The position numbers were made by a program, and so were the translations under genes. The notes beneath the pieces were generated by a model that was not told the DNA's origin, did not search any database, and worked only from the letters and a program-made list of their open reading frames with translations. Source: Pseudoalteromonas aurantia 208 (lineage in GTDB: Bacteria > Pseudomonadota > Gammaproteobacteria > Enterobacterales > Alteromonadaceae). From it: a stretch of DNA of 64,000 nt. The stretch spans positions 186,001 to 250,000 of the forward strand of contig NZ_AQGV01000009.1 in assembly GCF_014858725.1 (NCBI RefSeq). Direction: 5' to 3'. Positions 1 through 9,108 of this stretch are shown here, in pieces. Within the stretch, counting starts at the first letter, position 1; the number at the start of each line of letters is the position of its first letter.

Positions 1-835
1 TGTTTTTCTGACCTTTTCGTACACTGGCCATGACTCGAGCTGTCATGCCTGGGAGCACGTTATAGCCTGCAGGAGGAAGCATACTCAATGTCACCTCATA
101 GGTTTTAGTCACATCATCGGCTTGTGTACTTACTTCAACAAAACTCAACGGAAACTGTTTCCCAGGTATCGCAGCAAACTCAGCAAATATTTGTGCTGGC
201 GTTTCTTTTGATACTCTCACCATCATACTTTCTGGCACATTAATTTTTAGGTTAATACGCTCGATATCCTGTAACGTTGCGATTGTTTGCTTCGCCTGCA
301 CCTCTTCAAATTTTTCTATATGTGTTCGTGCCACCACCCCACTAAACGAGGCATGCAACATCGTATAGTCCAAATTATTATTCGCTGTTGCCAGCTTACT
401 TTTTGCACTGGCAAACTGTGCTTTTAGCTGATCATAATCCGCCTGAGAAATAGTACCCGAAGTTATGAGCTGCTTTGCCCGCCCAAAATCAGCTTCAGCT
501 TTATCAAATGCTGCTTGAGCTTCATCTAAGGCTAATTTATAGTTGGTATCGTCCAACTGAGCAATCACGTCGCCTTTTTGAACCTCCTCTCCTTGTTTGA
601 ACAATAAAGAGATAACTTCTCCCGCGACTTTAAAAGATAAGTCAGCCGTATTTGCCGCATCCACCACTGCAGGAAACTCTTGCAGAGGACCATCATGATG
701 AACAGCCACAGTCATCACTCGCACAGGTCTAAGTACCGGTTCGTCACTCTGTTGAGTCACTTGCTCACTGCATGCGCTGACCATTGCTAATAAAATGCCG
801 GAAAACAACACGTGCTTAGTTCGTTTATAATTCAT
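1..835 (-). CDS. RND efflux periplasmic adaptor lipoprotein (3'-truncated by window edge)
   Basis: Reverse-strand reading from the ATG at 835 is open to the window edge (278 codons, stop not seen). The N-terminus has a lipoprotein signal (basic start, then LLAMVSAC), followed by a typical membrane-fusion/HlyD pattern: a beta strand with FPAVVDAANTADLSFKVAGE, then the biotinyl-lipoyl half motif EVQKGDVIAQLDDTNYKLA and an alpha-hairpin. This is the adaptor that links an inner-membrane RND pump to an outer-membrane channel. AGGAG lies 7 bases before the ATG, and the upstream DUF3313 lipoprotein gene ends 9 bases away, so they form one operon. The pump gene presumably lies beyond the left edge. 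Family call is confident; substrate unknown. Confidence 0.85.
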   Translation of the reverse strand, partial: MNYKRTKHVLFSGILLAMVSACSEQVTQQSDEPVLRPVRVMTVAVHHDGPLQEFPAVVDAANTADLSFKVAGEVISLLFKQGEEVQKGDVIAQLDDTNYKLALDEAQAAFDKAEADFGRAKQLITSGTISQADYDQLKAQFASAKSKLATANNNLDYTMLHASFSGVVARTHIEKFEEVQAKQTIATLQDIERINLKINVPESMMVRVSKETPAQIFAEFAAIPGKQFPLSFVEVSTQADDVTKTYEVTLSMLPPAGYNVLPGMTARVMASVRKGQKN

Positions 836-844
836 ATTGGGCTC

Positions 845-1546
845 CTAGTTTTGCGCCATTTTATTTTTTGTCATACTGCTAACAAAGTTGTTAACCCAAA
901 TATCCAATATAGCTTTCACCGCTTGGACATTTTCTTCGCCATTCGCTTTAATGACCGCTTCAAGTTGCTTGCTGGCCGTCATCATAAATACAGGTTCAAT
1001 TTGCTCAGCAATATAGAAAGCTGACTCTAAAGATACTGAAGTAACCACTTCGGTTTGCTCTGTCGCAGCTAAGTACGCGCTTTTACCAGCGTTGTAAACA
1101 AGCTTAACGGGAACAAAATCTCGCACATCTAACGATGTTTCTTGAAAATCAATATTCGTAAAGGCACCTTTTACAACCAATGTATTCTCGCTAAGTACCG
1201 ACGGTTTAACAGTAACGACTTGGTAATATGGTGACAGCTTCTTTTGCAACTGAGATTGCATATAATGACTTAACTTAATTATATGAGATTGATTAATCGA
1301 TAAAAATTCTGCGTTATCATTCGCGTTTAGCCACACTTCAAACTTCGGCAAGTAGATGGTTTTGATTTGCTGCATTCGCGCTTTATTCAGTTGAGGCGAA
1401 CGGTACATTAACACATCAGGGTATTCTTCATTTGGTTTAAGTAATTGATAATCTTCTAAGAACCCCGTTTGTGTGTGTTGCACTGAACTACACGCACTAA
1501 CCAACAAGCCAAAAAGAATGATACATATCATACGAATGAGAGGCAT
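845..1546 (-). CDS. DUF3313-type lipoprotein
   Basis: A 233-residue protein with a clear lipoprotein signal peptide (ILFGLLVSACSS, lipobox Cys at about residue 19) and a GFLEDYQLLKP opening to the mature part that is characteristic of the DUF3313 family. The function of that family is unknown. The protein should sit in the outer membrane or periplasm. It is the first gene of an operon with the RND adaptor at 1-835, 9 bases apart, a pairing that suggests an accessory role to the efflux pump. Assignment to DUF3313 is from pattern recognition, not a search. Confidence 0.75.
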   Translation of the reverse strand: MPLIRMICIILFGLLVSACSSVQHTQTGFLEDYQLLKPNEEYPDVLMYRSPQLNKARMQQIKTIYLPKFEVWLNANDNAEFLSINQSHIIKLSHYMQSQLQKKLSPYYQVVTVKPSVLSENTLVVKGAFTNIDFQETSLDVRDFVPVKLVYNAGKSAYLAATEQTEVVTSVSLESAFYIAEQIEPVFMMTASKQLEAVIKANGEENVQAVKAILDIWVNNFVSSMTKNKMAQN

Positions 1547-1803
1547 ATAAAAGCTCCATTTAGAACACTTAATAACAATTGCACTATAAAAACATCAATT
1601 AGCTTATCCATACATGACGTAAATGTACGTATTTGCAAATAAATGTAACCTAGTCGATTAAATTGCAAGTATAGAGATAAGGTAGAAAAAAAGAGACGAG
1701 AAGTCTATGAGTATATTTAGTATGGGTTGAGTATGTACTGCAAATTGATCCCCAGTGTGATCGTGTGTTTACCTTCGAGTATTACCACTTTTATTACCAA
1801 AAA

Positions 1804-1821
1804 GCAGCTCTATTGAGCTGC
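1804..1821 (-). terminator. Rho-independent terminator of the Cys-rich peptide gene
   Basis: On the minus strand, just after the stop at 1841, a 7-bp stem (GCAGCTC/GAGCTGC, 4-base loop) is followed by five T. This gives the peptide gene its own transcript end. Confidence 0.75.
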
Positions 1822-1840
1822 CCAAACCTTAGTAAATGAA

Positions 1841-2041
1841 TTAACAGATACCTGTAATATTACACACTTGATCAGGCCCTGGTGCCGAAAAGCAATCAGC
1901 TGAACAAGCTTGTGATTCAACTGGACAGCGATAAGATTGGTAACTGCTACCACCAGCTATATTCGGTGTCATATGATCTGCAATTGCAGTGCTATCTTTG
2001 GTCAAGGTTTTTAATTGCGTTTTTTTTAGTTTGATATTCAT
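1841..2041 (-). CDS. Double-glycine-leader Cys-rich small peptide (putative RiPP/bacteriocin-like precursor)
   Basis: A 66-residue peptide in two parts. The leader (about 1-31) is Lys-rich and ends MTPNIAGG. The core of about 35 residues has five Cys and ends in CNITGIC. The same leader pattern (L-x-K-x-x-LKTL-x-x-D..., then MTP-x-I-x-GG) recurs in the peptide at 40075-40260, whose core also ends C-x-x-G-x-C, so this is a real family rather than a chance frame. A GG leader normally directs cleavage and export by a C39-peptidase ABC transporter; none is present in this window. AAGGAA lies 6-7 bases before the ATG and a terminator follows. Bacteriocin, signal peptide or modified RiPP are all possible; no modifying enzyme is adjacent. 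Confidence 0.7.
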   Translation of the reverse strand: MNIKLKKTQLKTLTKDSTAIADHMTPNIAGGSSYQSYRCPVESQACSADCFSAPGPDQVCNITGIC

Positions 2042-2584
2042 TTGTTATTCCTTTTATTTTTCCTTGGATATAAATATTTTCATATCCCCCAATTCAAAAT
2101 TACAGATAAAAGGAACAAAAAACAACAAAAAATATACAACTAGTACAAATAAACACCTAGCCGTCACATCCTCTATCAGCTAGCCACTTATCATACCCCT
2201 CTTTTTTATTATCAATACCCTAACATCGCAACCAAACTGATCATATCAATATGAATTGTATTACCCCTTTTCTTTCCAGTTTGCTTTAACCTGCAATGAT
2301 AATTTATTAATGGTAACCTTTTGAATATAGAGTGCGGGACTACACCCCCTTAATATTCAGAATGTTAGATTACTTTTAAATGATACGTAATAGTGTCGTA
2401 CCAACAAACTTAATCGGTATTGCGTCAAACGCTTAGTGTTAGCATAACACCGTGCCACCAAATAAAATCGCATTAATATCAAACCGTTGCAATATTTAAC
2501 TTGGTAGTAATTGCAAGTATGCTAAAGTGCTTTTTCGTTAAATGTACATTTTAATTATTCATTTTCTTTCTTAATAGAGGCTAT
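2042..2584. other. Intergenic region between divergent genes
   Basis: 543 bases of AT-rich DNA between the divergent peptide gene (minus) and the CadC-like regulator (plus). It must hold both promoters. No convincing ORF, repeat or palindrome was found, and no promoter could be singled out with confidence. Confidence 0.5.
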
Positions 2585-4768
2585 ATGGCAGAGCAATATT
2601 GGATTGGTGACTTCTTTATTGACGTTTCTAGAAATCAAATTACCAAAAGTATGCAACCTCAAGTCATTGCACCCAAAGCATTAGCTGTTTTGACCTACTT
2701 AGCTGAGAATCAAGGCCAAGTTGTCAGCCATGACGCACTATTAAGCGCTGTTTGGCAAGATACCATTGTATCCACTAACACACTCCAAAGAAGTATCGCA
2801 CAATTGAGAAAAGCATTAGGGGATGATGGTAAAGGTCAGGCTTATATTAAAACCCATGCCAAACAAGGATACAGTTTAGAATGTGAAGTAAAGTGGCATA
2901 AAGATGCTCAACCCACAACATGGCAGGTAAGTAACCCAAGTCCCATACAAGACAATCACACTGATGCCGCATTAGTGAGTAAATCGCCCATTACTGATGT
3001 CAAATGCATGCACACAGTACATGACGAACCAAGCGAACATAGTCATGATCCACACCCTTTATCACGCTTGAAGCGCATTTCTCTACCACTTATGCTTTGC
3101 ATCATCATGCTCATGACTATCGGATACTTCTCGTATACTGCTCAGCAACGCCCAACACTCTCTTTTTCTGAGCTGCGCGCATTAACCGCTACCGACAATA
3201 AAGAAAGCGCAGGTATTTATTCACCGGATGGCCAATACATTGTTTTTCATCGTTATTCGCAAGCCTACTGCGTTAACAATATTTGGGCTAAAAATATCGA
3301 AACACAACAAGAATTTCGGTTAACCAAAAACTTAGATACATTTGGTAGCCATAGTTTTTCCCATGATGGTAAAACATTGGCTTTTATTCAAAAAATTGAC
3401 TGCAGCAAACCTATCACTCAAAAAAAATGCTATAAGCTTATGAGTTTGGATTTTCACGAAGCCATTAAGTCTGCTCAATCGCCCCGTCAAATGATGGAAT
3501 GCAATAACTCAGAAATAAGAACGCCAAGATGGCTAAATAATAATGCCATCGCCTTATTACAAAAAACGTCAGATCGTTGGAAGTTAATTAACTATTCCGT
3601 CAGTGACAATACCACTGAAGTTATCTATGAACTCACAAGTGGAAACATAATCTATTATGATTACTCTGTAGCTGACAACCTCTTTGCAGTCACCACGGTG
3701 CATGAGGATGGTCATTACTATATAAAAATCTTAGCCACTGATGGACACCTTATTTCCAGTCATCGCATTAAAAAGCCACCTGGCATAAAAAGCTTTAGAT
3801 TTATTACCCCGAACTTCTCCCCGCTTAAAGAACAACTCGTTTTTAGTACGGGTAAGCAATTGTTTACCTTGAGCTATGATGGTGAAGTACGTCAAGTAAG
3901 CTTACCTTTGGATGAACCGATGGGCACGCCCATATTCCATCCGAATGGGGAGCGTATGTTAGTCATTAAAGGATACTACGACAGTGATATCGCCACAAAA
4001 TCACTGTCTCCAATAGCACAAGAAAACGACCCGTCCATTATTGAACGCTCCAACGTCGGAGAAGCAAATGCTGTGCAACAGCCTCATGGTGAATTGATAG
4101 CCTACCGTTCTGAACGCTCTGGTGAAGATCAAATTTGGTTAACTGATGGCAACCACTCAAGACAACTCAGTCAGTTCCCTATGGACACCTATATTTATGG
4201 TATTGATTGGTCAGCCGATGGCCAGAGCCTGTTGGTTAATGCCAATAATACCTTAGTAAAAGTCGAGCTTAATTCAGAACATCACCCTTATGTCTTCCCT
4301 TTTCAAGTACGACAGCTTTTTCAGTGGGACAGCGATGCGCATAAGGCTTTAGCGCTCGTAAGAGTAAAAGGTATCATAGAGTTTGCAGAGCTTAATTTAA
4401 CCGACTCGACAATGCGGATCCTCACCGATAAACCTGTTTATTGGGCTGTAAAGAGTGACAATGGTACGCTTGTCTATCTAGACCATATGGAGCGATTTTG
4501 GCGTTCCGGACCTATTGAAGACACAATCATTGACGCCCTGAATAATCAAGGTAGCGATACTTATCGCTTTGTAATACAAAACAATACGCTTTATGGCGTT
4601 AACGATGACCTACAATTGTGGTCGTACTCGCTTGCAGAAAACCAGTTTAAACACATTGGAGAATTACCTAAAACCTTAGATTATTTAACCGATATCAATC
4701 AAACCCAGCTTTTTATGACTTTGAGAATTTCAGCAAAAAAAGAAGTGGCTGAACTCCTTTTAAAATAA
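2585..4768 (+). CDS. CadC-like winged-helix transmembrane regulator with TolB/PD40 propeller
   Basis: A 727-residue membrane regulator. Residues 1-105 form an OmpR/PhoB-type winged helix (LTYLAENQGQVVSHDALLSAVW, then the recognition helix region NTLQRSIAQLRKALGDD, ending in a GYSLE hairpin). One transmembrane helix lies near 165-185 (LPLMLCIIMLMTIGYFSY). The rest is periplasmic, with repeated PD40/TolB-like blades (IYSPDGQYIVFHR, HSFSHDGKTLAFIQ, GIDWSADGQSLLV). The architecture is that of CadC/ToxR-like one-component regulators which sense outside the membrane and bind DNA inside. It is monocistronic with a terminator following. Targets are unknown; the divergent peptide gene at 1841-2041 is one candidate. 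Confidence 0.85.
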   Translation: MAEQYWIGDFFIDVSRNQITKSMQPQVIAPKALAVLTYLAENQGQVVSHDALLSAVWQDTIVSTNTLQRSIAQLRKALGDDGKGQAYIKTHAKQGYSLECEVKWHKDAQPTTWQVSNPSPIQDNHTDAALVSKSPITDVKCMHTVHDEPSEHSHDPHPLSRLKRISLPLMLCIIMLMTIGYFSYTAQQRPTLSFSELRALTATDNKESAGIYSPDGQYIVFHRYSQAYCVNNIWAKNIETQQEFRLTKNLDTFGSHSFSHDGKTLAFIQKIDCSKPITQKKCYKLMSLDFHEAIKSAQSPRQMMECNNSEIRTPRWLNNNAIALLQKTSDRWKLINYSVSDNTTEVIYELTSGNIIYYDYSVADNLFAVTTVHEDGHYYIKILATDGHLISSHRIKKPPGIKSFRFITPNFSPLKEQLVFSTGKQLFTLSYDGEVRQVSLPLDEPMGTPIFHPNGERMLVIKGYYDSDIATKSLSPIAQENDPSIIERSNVGEANAVQQPHGELIAYRSERSGEDQIWLTDGNHSRQLSQFPMDTYIYGIDWSADGQSLLVNANNTLVKVELNSEHHPYVFPFQVRQLFQWDSDAHKALALVRVKGIIEFAELNLTDSTMRILTDKPVYWAVKSDNGTLVYLDHMERFWRSGPIEDTIIDALNNQGSDTYRFVIQNNTLYGVNDDLQLWSYSLAENQFKHIGELPKTLDYLTDINQTQLFMTLRISAKKEVAELLLK

Positions 4769-4800
4769 TGGAGCCGTCGTATAAGGCGATACGCTTGAAT

Positions 4801-4836
4801 GTAAAAAAGCCCAAGCAAACGCTTAGGCTCTTTTAC
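4801..4836. terminator. Bidirectional terminator between convergent genes
   Basis: A long interrupted palindrome with AGCCcAAGC/GCTTaGGCT arms around an AAAC loop, flanked by A-rich and T-rich tracts so that it can work on both strands. It lies between the regulator ending at 4768 and the minus-strand gene at 4900-5106. Confidence 0.75.
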
Positions 4837-4899
4837 ATCTAGTAATACGTAAAATAACTGACTAAAAGACAACTGTCTCTGAGCCTATTCACGATAAAC

Positions 4900-5106
4900 T
4901 TACCAGTTTATCTCTACATAATATGATTCATTTGATAACCAGATGCTTACCCGCTCTACATTGGCCGCAAATAAAGTCAGGGCTTGTTTCAATTTTTTTT
5001 CTTCAACCTCATGACTATTAAATACCACACTCACACTTGAAAGTTCTTGCTCACTACTCACTTTCATCGCGTTTGAGATACGGTTAGTAATTTCATCAAT
5101 CTGCAT
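4900..5106 (-). CDS. Small hypothetical protein
   Basis: A 68-residue soluble, acidic-helical protein without signal peptide or recognisable motif. It has the look of a small alpha/beta protein (a helix MQIDEITNRISNAMKV, a beta strand SSVSVVF, a second helix and a final strand). It stands alone, separated from its neighbours by a terminator on one side and 537 non-coding bases on the other. I do not recognise the family. Coding status is supported by the compact amphipathic pattern only. Confidence 0.5.
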   Translation of the reverse strand: MQIDEITNRISNAMKVSSEQELSSVSVVFNSHEVEEKKLKQALTLFAANVERVSIWLSNESYYVEINW

Positions 5107-5643
5107 ATCACATTCTCATCAGTAAACTGTACTTTATAATTGCTGCCCTCAAGAACCCATTATAGGCACAATTCAAGTTCAGCGACACTAAGTTACTAAG
5201 TTACTAAGTTCATTACTACCGATTTTTTCATTTTTAGCAATAAAGTTAATATTTTACCTTTTTGGGATAGCGCTTCCAAAGCCATCACTCTACTTTGCTG
5301 AATGTATTTTCTCGCCTGCATCATGGTATTTTTTTAATCGATGTGCACTTAAAAATACACATAAGGCCCATGTCCTTCATTTTCTATTTTTACCCTATTC
5401 ACCAAGCCTTTCATTTTGTTTGATCATTATTTAATGGCCTTTTCTAAGCTGCAAATCAAGGTGCCACAAAATACTAAAACTGGCCATAAGTAGGGCTAAT
5501 TAAGATACAGCCAAACATATCGCGAAATGACTGTTGCCTATTAGTTGGCGGTTTATTATTTTACTAGACTGCTCGCATATTTCATCATCTAAGTCGTTCA
5601 ATAAACAGCGTCCTCCCTATTAACTCCAAAGTTCAAGCTCTCT
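5107..5643. other. Non-coding gap with a short tandem repeat
   Basis: 537 bases without a supported gene. Around 5188-5210 the 8-mer ACTAAGTT occurs three times in a row. Nothing else stands out. Confidence 0.5.
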
Positions 5644-6873
5644 CTATTTGCTAGCTTTTAATGATGAACAATGCTGTTTGCGAAACTCCCTCGGGCTCAA
5701 CCCCACCTCTTGTTTAAATGCTTTATAAAAGGAAGACCTAGCATTAAATCCAACTTCAAGTGCCACTTCCAAGATGGTACTTTTATTTTCTAAAATTTTA
5801 GGCTTAGCTGCTTCAATACGCCATTGATTAATAAAATCAAAAAAGTTTGTTGATAACGTTTCATTGAGTGTTTGAGAAATGTAATTTGGTGAAATAGTAA
5901 GATGCCGTGATAGTTTCTGTAACGATAATGTCGAATCTAAATATAGCGCTTCGGTTTTCATTACCTCATTCATTTTGATAGCAATTCGATTAGCCTGCTC
6001 AACACTCAGCGCTGAACGTTGATACTTTTTATTTTCTCTCTCTGCTAACGCTATCTTATTAACCTTTATTGCCTCAGCGCGTTCGTTACACTCTAGCCTA
6101 TCCTCACCTTGACACAATTCGCGATCACTCTCTTCCTCATATTCCAGTAAGCCAGATTTTTGCTGCAAACCATAATGAGCCGCGCTCCAAATTAATAACA
6201 ATGACAACACAGCCTCAGCTCTAACATTAAATAGCAAGCTATTCATTATATTAGAATAAAAGGCGGTCGACAGGATCAAAAGCCAAATACTCCCCGCTAT
6301 GAAAAGCAGCCAATTTAACTCTTTTCCCTCATGATTTGAAAAAGTATCTTTTAATCTCTTTTTATAAAGAATTAAACGGCGCGCAATAAGGTAAGTGGTA
6401 TAAATACATTGCCCGAGCCAAAGTACCATAATGACTAACAAGCTAATACTAACAACAATCCCGATAAGGGTTGTCGCATCCAGATCATCAATAAATAGTG
6501 CCGTATGTTCCTCCTTTGATAGAAACAACATCATCGCGCTCACTAACAATCCAGGTAAAAGCAATGCAAAGTGGCGGCTATGACCTCGGTTTGGCTTCCA
6601 CCGCTGGTGCGAAGTTATTCCTTCAACATAAAGCCATAAACACGGACATAACAACAAAAAAGTAGGAAACGCCAATGCACTAAAAACCTGATACTCTTCC
6701 AAAAATTGAATACGTACAATCGGCACCATGGCTAAAACACCACATGCTAATAGAAACAATGCGAGTGGTAAATTCACAGGTAAATGCTTCACCTTCCCAA
6801 GTAATACTGGAACGCTTAACAACACCTGCCCAACCATTACTAAAGTCAATACCAGTATTACTGGATCAATCAA
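5644..6873 (-). CDS. AraC-family transcriptional regulator with multi-pass membrane N-terminus
   Basis: A 409-residue protein. Residues 1-245 contain about seven hydrophobic segments, starting PVILVLTLVMVGQVLLSVPVL, and form a membrane sensor. A charged linker follows. The C-terminal ~100 residues form an AraC double helix-turn-helix: LSLQKLSRHLTISPNYISQTL, then ILEVALEVGFNARSSFYKAFK and the signature GLSPREFRKQH. Proteins with a 7TM-like region plus an AraC domain are membrane-bound transcription factors of unknown ligands. It is monocistronic and its target is not evident. The call of class is firm; stimulus and regulon are unknown. Confidence 0.85.
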   Translation of the reverse strand: MIDPVILVLTLVMVGQVLLSVPVLLGKVKHLPVNLPLALFLLACGVLAMVPIVRIQFLEEYQVFSALAFPTFLLLCPCLWLYVEGITSHQRWKPNRGHSRHFALLLPGLLVSAMMLFLSKEEHTALFIDDLDATTLIGIVVSISLLVIMVLWLGQCIYTTYLIARRLILYKKRLKDTFSNHEGKELNWLLFIAGSIWLLILSTAFYSNIMNSLLFNVRAEAVLSLLLIWSAAHYGLQQKSGLLEYEEESDRELCQGEDRLECNERAEAIKVNKIALAERENKKYQRSALSVEQANRIAIKMNEVMKTEALYLDSTLSLQKLSRHLTISPNYISQTLNETLSTNFFDFINQWRIEAAKPKILENKSTILEVALEVGFNARSSFYKAFKQEVGLSPREFRKQHCSSLKASK

Positions 6874-7691
6874 ACCTTACGCCCTACTAAAATAGCAATA
6901 AAAACAAAGCACTGATTATATTTATTTTAATTAAAATAAACATAAAAATGTCCACGCTTGCAGTCAAAGATGACAATAAAAGTTAAAAACTATACCAAGG
7001 CAACCTTCAGCGAACATGACAATCTCAAACATTATATGTGAGCAGCCTTAATGATGCTCAATCAGTGCACACCACTTTTGCAGTTTATTTAGTCGCTTAC
7101 TTAGATTAGTGATTAGCGCTTAATAACAATTAAAAAAGGGAGTTGTAAGTGTAGACTGGGCAATAAAAAACCCGAATATTGCTATTCGGGCTTTTTATTA
7201 CATGATTTGAACTACAGATATTTGGGTTAAAACCCGCTTACATCATGCCGCCCGCACAAAGATTAAACCATTGTTTTTATTTAGTTATTAACAGAGTAAA
7301 AAGTGGTAACACCCCACTTTATACCCCTAGGAGAAAATAAAAGATAAATTTAGTTATCTATGTTAAAAATTAAAAAGCCAAAACTTAAACGGTAGTAAAC
7401 CTACTCACTTCCTTCATATGGGGCATTAGCACAGCAAGTAGCGTTCAAAGTAAGGGCAGCAGTCAAGCAAAAGCCAACAAGCGTCGCAAGCGCATAATAT
7501 GAAAGTCAAAGAGGCATTTACCTAGAGCAAAGAGCAAAACGGTGCCAGGCGTATTCAAGCCGAGCTTGAAGTGTACTAGCTTAACAAAGTGTCCAGTTTG
7601 GCTGGTTCAGATCAAATATCTAATTGCCAATCAATGCATCTAGCGCAAACACACTAAATGCATAAAGCTCAGCTTGGCTACAGCTAAAAAC
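6874..7691. other. Long non-coding gap with an orphan terminator and a possible gene scar
   Basis: 818 bases without a supported ORF. On the minus strand the sequence at 7238-7252 reads Ala-Gly-Gly-Met-Met-stop, which is how GroEL proteins end, and a strong terminator follows at 7165-7198. This may be the 3' scar of a lost gene. The rest (7260-7690) holds no feature I can support. Confidence 0.35.
7165..7198 (-). terminator. Strong orphan rho-independent terminator
   Basis: Perfect 8-bp stem CCCGAATA/TATTCGGG with a 4-base loop (7171-7190), flanked by A6 on one side and CTTTTTATT on the other, so it could act on either strand. No intact gene ends next to it. On the minus strand it lies about 45 bases after a GGMM-stop tail. 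Confidence 0.75.
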
Positions 7692-8183
7692 TTATGGCTC
7701 AAAGCCACAGCGCCATACTCGCACTGTTTTTTGCTCAGTTCTACAATTTGTTTCTACTGTTCGTATGTGATTCGTGGTTTTGAGCTGATCACTCACTAAA
7801 TTCAAGCTTCCGCTATATGAATACCAATCTACGCTTCTTGAACCATCTGAGCGAGTATACCAATAAGTTCCACTCTCAGTTTCCCATGTAGATAATGGGC
7901 AACTCGTAGCTGAATTTAGGACACTACTAACTGACTTGACTGATACTGATGGCAAATAAAAGTCAGGCTTATTCCATAAATGCCCGAGTTGGAGCATCCC
8001 CGAATAACCACAGTGCCTTTTAGTCACAGTATAGTTTTCCATTACCCTATCACATACTCGAACATTGCGAGTGATTTCTTCCCAATACCCACTACCTCTA
8101 TCACACGATTCCATGCGAGCTTGTGCAGAATTGACTCCTACTAATAGCAAAGCCGCCAACGCTGTTACTGGCAAGTTTTTCAT
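7692..8183 (-). CDS. Secreted Cys-containing hypothetical protein
   Basis: A 163-residue protein with a clean Sec signal peptide (LPVTALAALLLVGVNSAQA, cleavage after about residue 22). The mature part contains seven Cys, many aromatic residues and beta-type stretches (YWYTRSDGSRSVDWYSYSG), suggesting a disulfide-bonded periplasmic or extracellular beta protein. The family is not recognised. It lies 43 bases downstream of the 212-residue protein gene on the same strand and may be the last gene of a transcript that continues from the biosynthetic operon; there is no terminator between them. GGAAAA lies before the start. Confidence 0.65.
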   Translation of the reverse strand: MKNLPVTALAALLLVGVNSAQARMESCDRGSGYWEEITRNVRVCDRVMENYTVTKRHCGYSGMLQLGHLWNKPDFYLPSVSVKSVSSVLNSATSCPLSTWETESGTYWYTRSDGSRSVDWYSYSGSLNLVSDQLKTTNHIRTVETNCRTEQKTVRVWRCGFEP

Positions 8184-8226
8184 AATTTTCCTTTTTTATT
8201 TATAATGTTAAAGTTATCAAACACCA

Positions 8227-8865
8227 TTAAAGATTAATGCTTTTTAGTTGTTCATCGGTGAAAAGCGCTTTGATTTGGTTTAACTTGTCAAAATCAATTC
8301 GTGCCTGCAAGTTTGCATATGGACTACCTGCCATTCCCAATTTAATTTGTTTTGGCAAAGCATAAGCCTCTGCTGATAGTCGCTTAACGTCTTCTTTTTG
8401 ATAATCACTTAGACCCACACGTTTAAGAGTATTAATAAGCATGCTGCGTTTTTGCATCACAATGAGCTCCGCTTGCTTTTGTTCATATCGCTGATATTGT
8501 TCAAGCTGATCTACACTCAAAGTGTTTTTCAAAGCATTTTGATACTCTGAACTATTATTAACCATTTGCTCTTCATAACGCTGTTGGTAATACTCAGTGT
8601 CATCCGCATTAAATGTCGCGGACTTTGAAAACAGTTGCCAAGCCTCAAAGTCTGCTTGAGCTTTCTCTTTCAAAAGCTCTTCTAGCTTACTTTGCTGCAG
8701 AGGTTCCAAGTTCAATTGATGACTCAAAGAAAACACTGTGGGTTTTACAGAAAAGAGATTTATTCCACCTTGCACTTCCGAAAGTTCGGGTATGGTCGTA
8801 CTCACTTCTGTATCAACGCCATCCGCTGATATTCCGTCTAGGCCTTCATTATTCTGCGCTAACAC
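8227..8865 (-). CDS. Helical hypothetical protein, translationally coupled to the preceding small membrane gene
   Basis: A 212-residue, largely helical protein beginning at GTG three bases after the stop of the 67-residue gene at 8869-9072. Three LTxxQ-like turns (LSVDQLEQY, LSDYQKEDV, FTDEQLKSI) faintly recall periplasmic Spy/CpxP-type proteins, but no signal peptide is seen at this start, so location is uncertain. If the GTG is correct, the protein depends on translational coupling. No family can be named with confidence. It sits just downstream of the biosynthetic cluster. Confidence 0.6.
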   Translation of the reverse strand: MLAQNNEGLDGISADGVDTEVSTTIPELSEVQGGINLFSVKPTVFSLSHQLNLEPLQQSKLEELLKEKAQADFEAWQLFSKSATFNADDTEYYQQRYEEQMVNNSSEYQNALKNTLSVDQLEQYQRYEQKQAELIVMQKRSMLINTLKRVGLSDYQKEDVKRLSAEAYALPKQIKLGMAGSPYANLQARIDFDKLNQIKALFTDEQLKSINL

Positions 8866-8868
8866 AGG

Positions 8869-9072
8869 CTAGTTAAGTAACTCTACTTCTTGTCTAAGCG
8901 CGATATTTACTTTTGACAATTCCGAGATTTGTTTTTCCAAGGTTGTCACTCGTTTTTGCTCTTTTAATGATTGAGCAACACTTTCAACTTCACTGGAACT
9001 CATCCAGTAAAATGACGCCAAAAATAAGCCCAATAAAAAAGACATAAACAATCGGATAACCCCCATCAACAA
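8869..9072 (-). CDS. Small single-pass membrane protein with coiled coil
   Basis: A 67-residue protein with one N-terminal transmembrane helix (VIRLFMSFLLGLFLASFYWM) followed by a heptad-like segment (VTTLEKQISELSKVNIALRQEVELL) that would form a coiled coil, probably in the periplasm. It starts 36 bases after the ATP-grasp gene ends and stops 3 bases before the next gene, so it is in the same run of genes. AGGAGAGTTGTTGATG precedes the start. Function unknown; it might anchor or dimerise the product of the next gene. Confidence 0.6.
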   Translation of the reverse strand: MLMGVIRLFMSFLLGLFLASFYWMSSSEVESVAQSLKEQKRVTTLEKQISELSKVNIALRQEVELLN

Positions 9073-9108
9073 CTCTCCTGTATTAATAAAAAACTATGCA
9101 TGCCACCT

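Noticed and set aside
812..1024. 70-codon plus-strand frame over the DUF3313 gene
   Set aside because: Antisense to a better supported lipoprotein gene.
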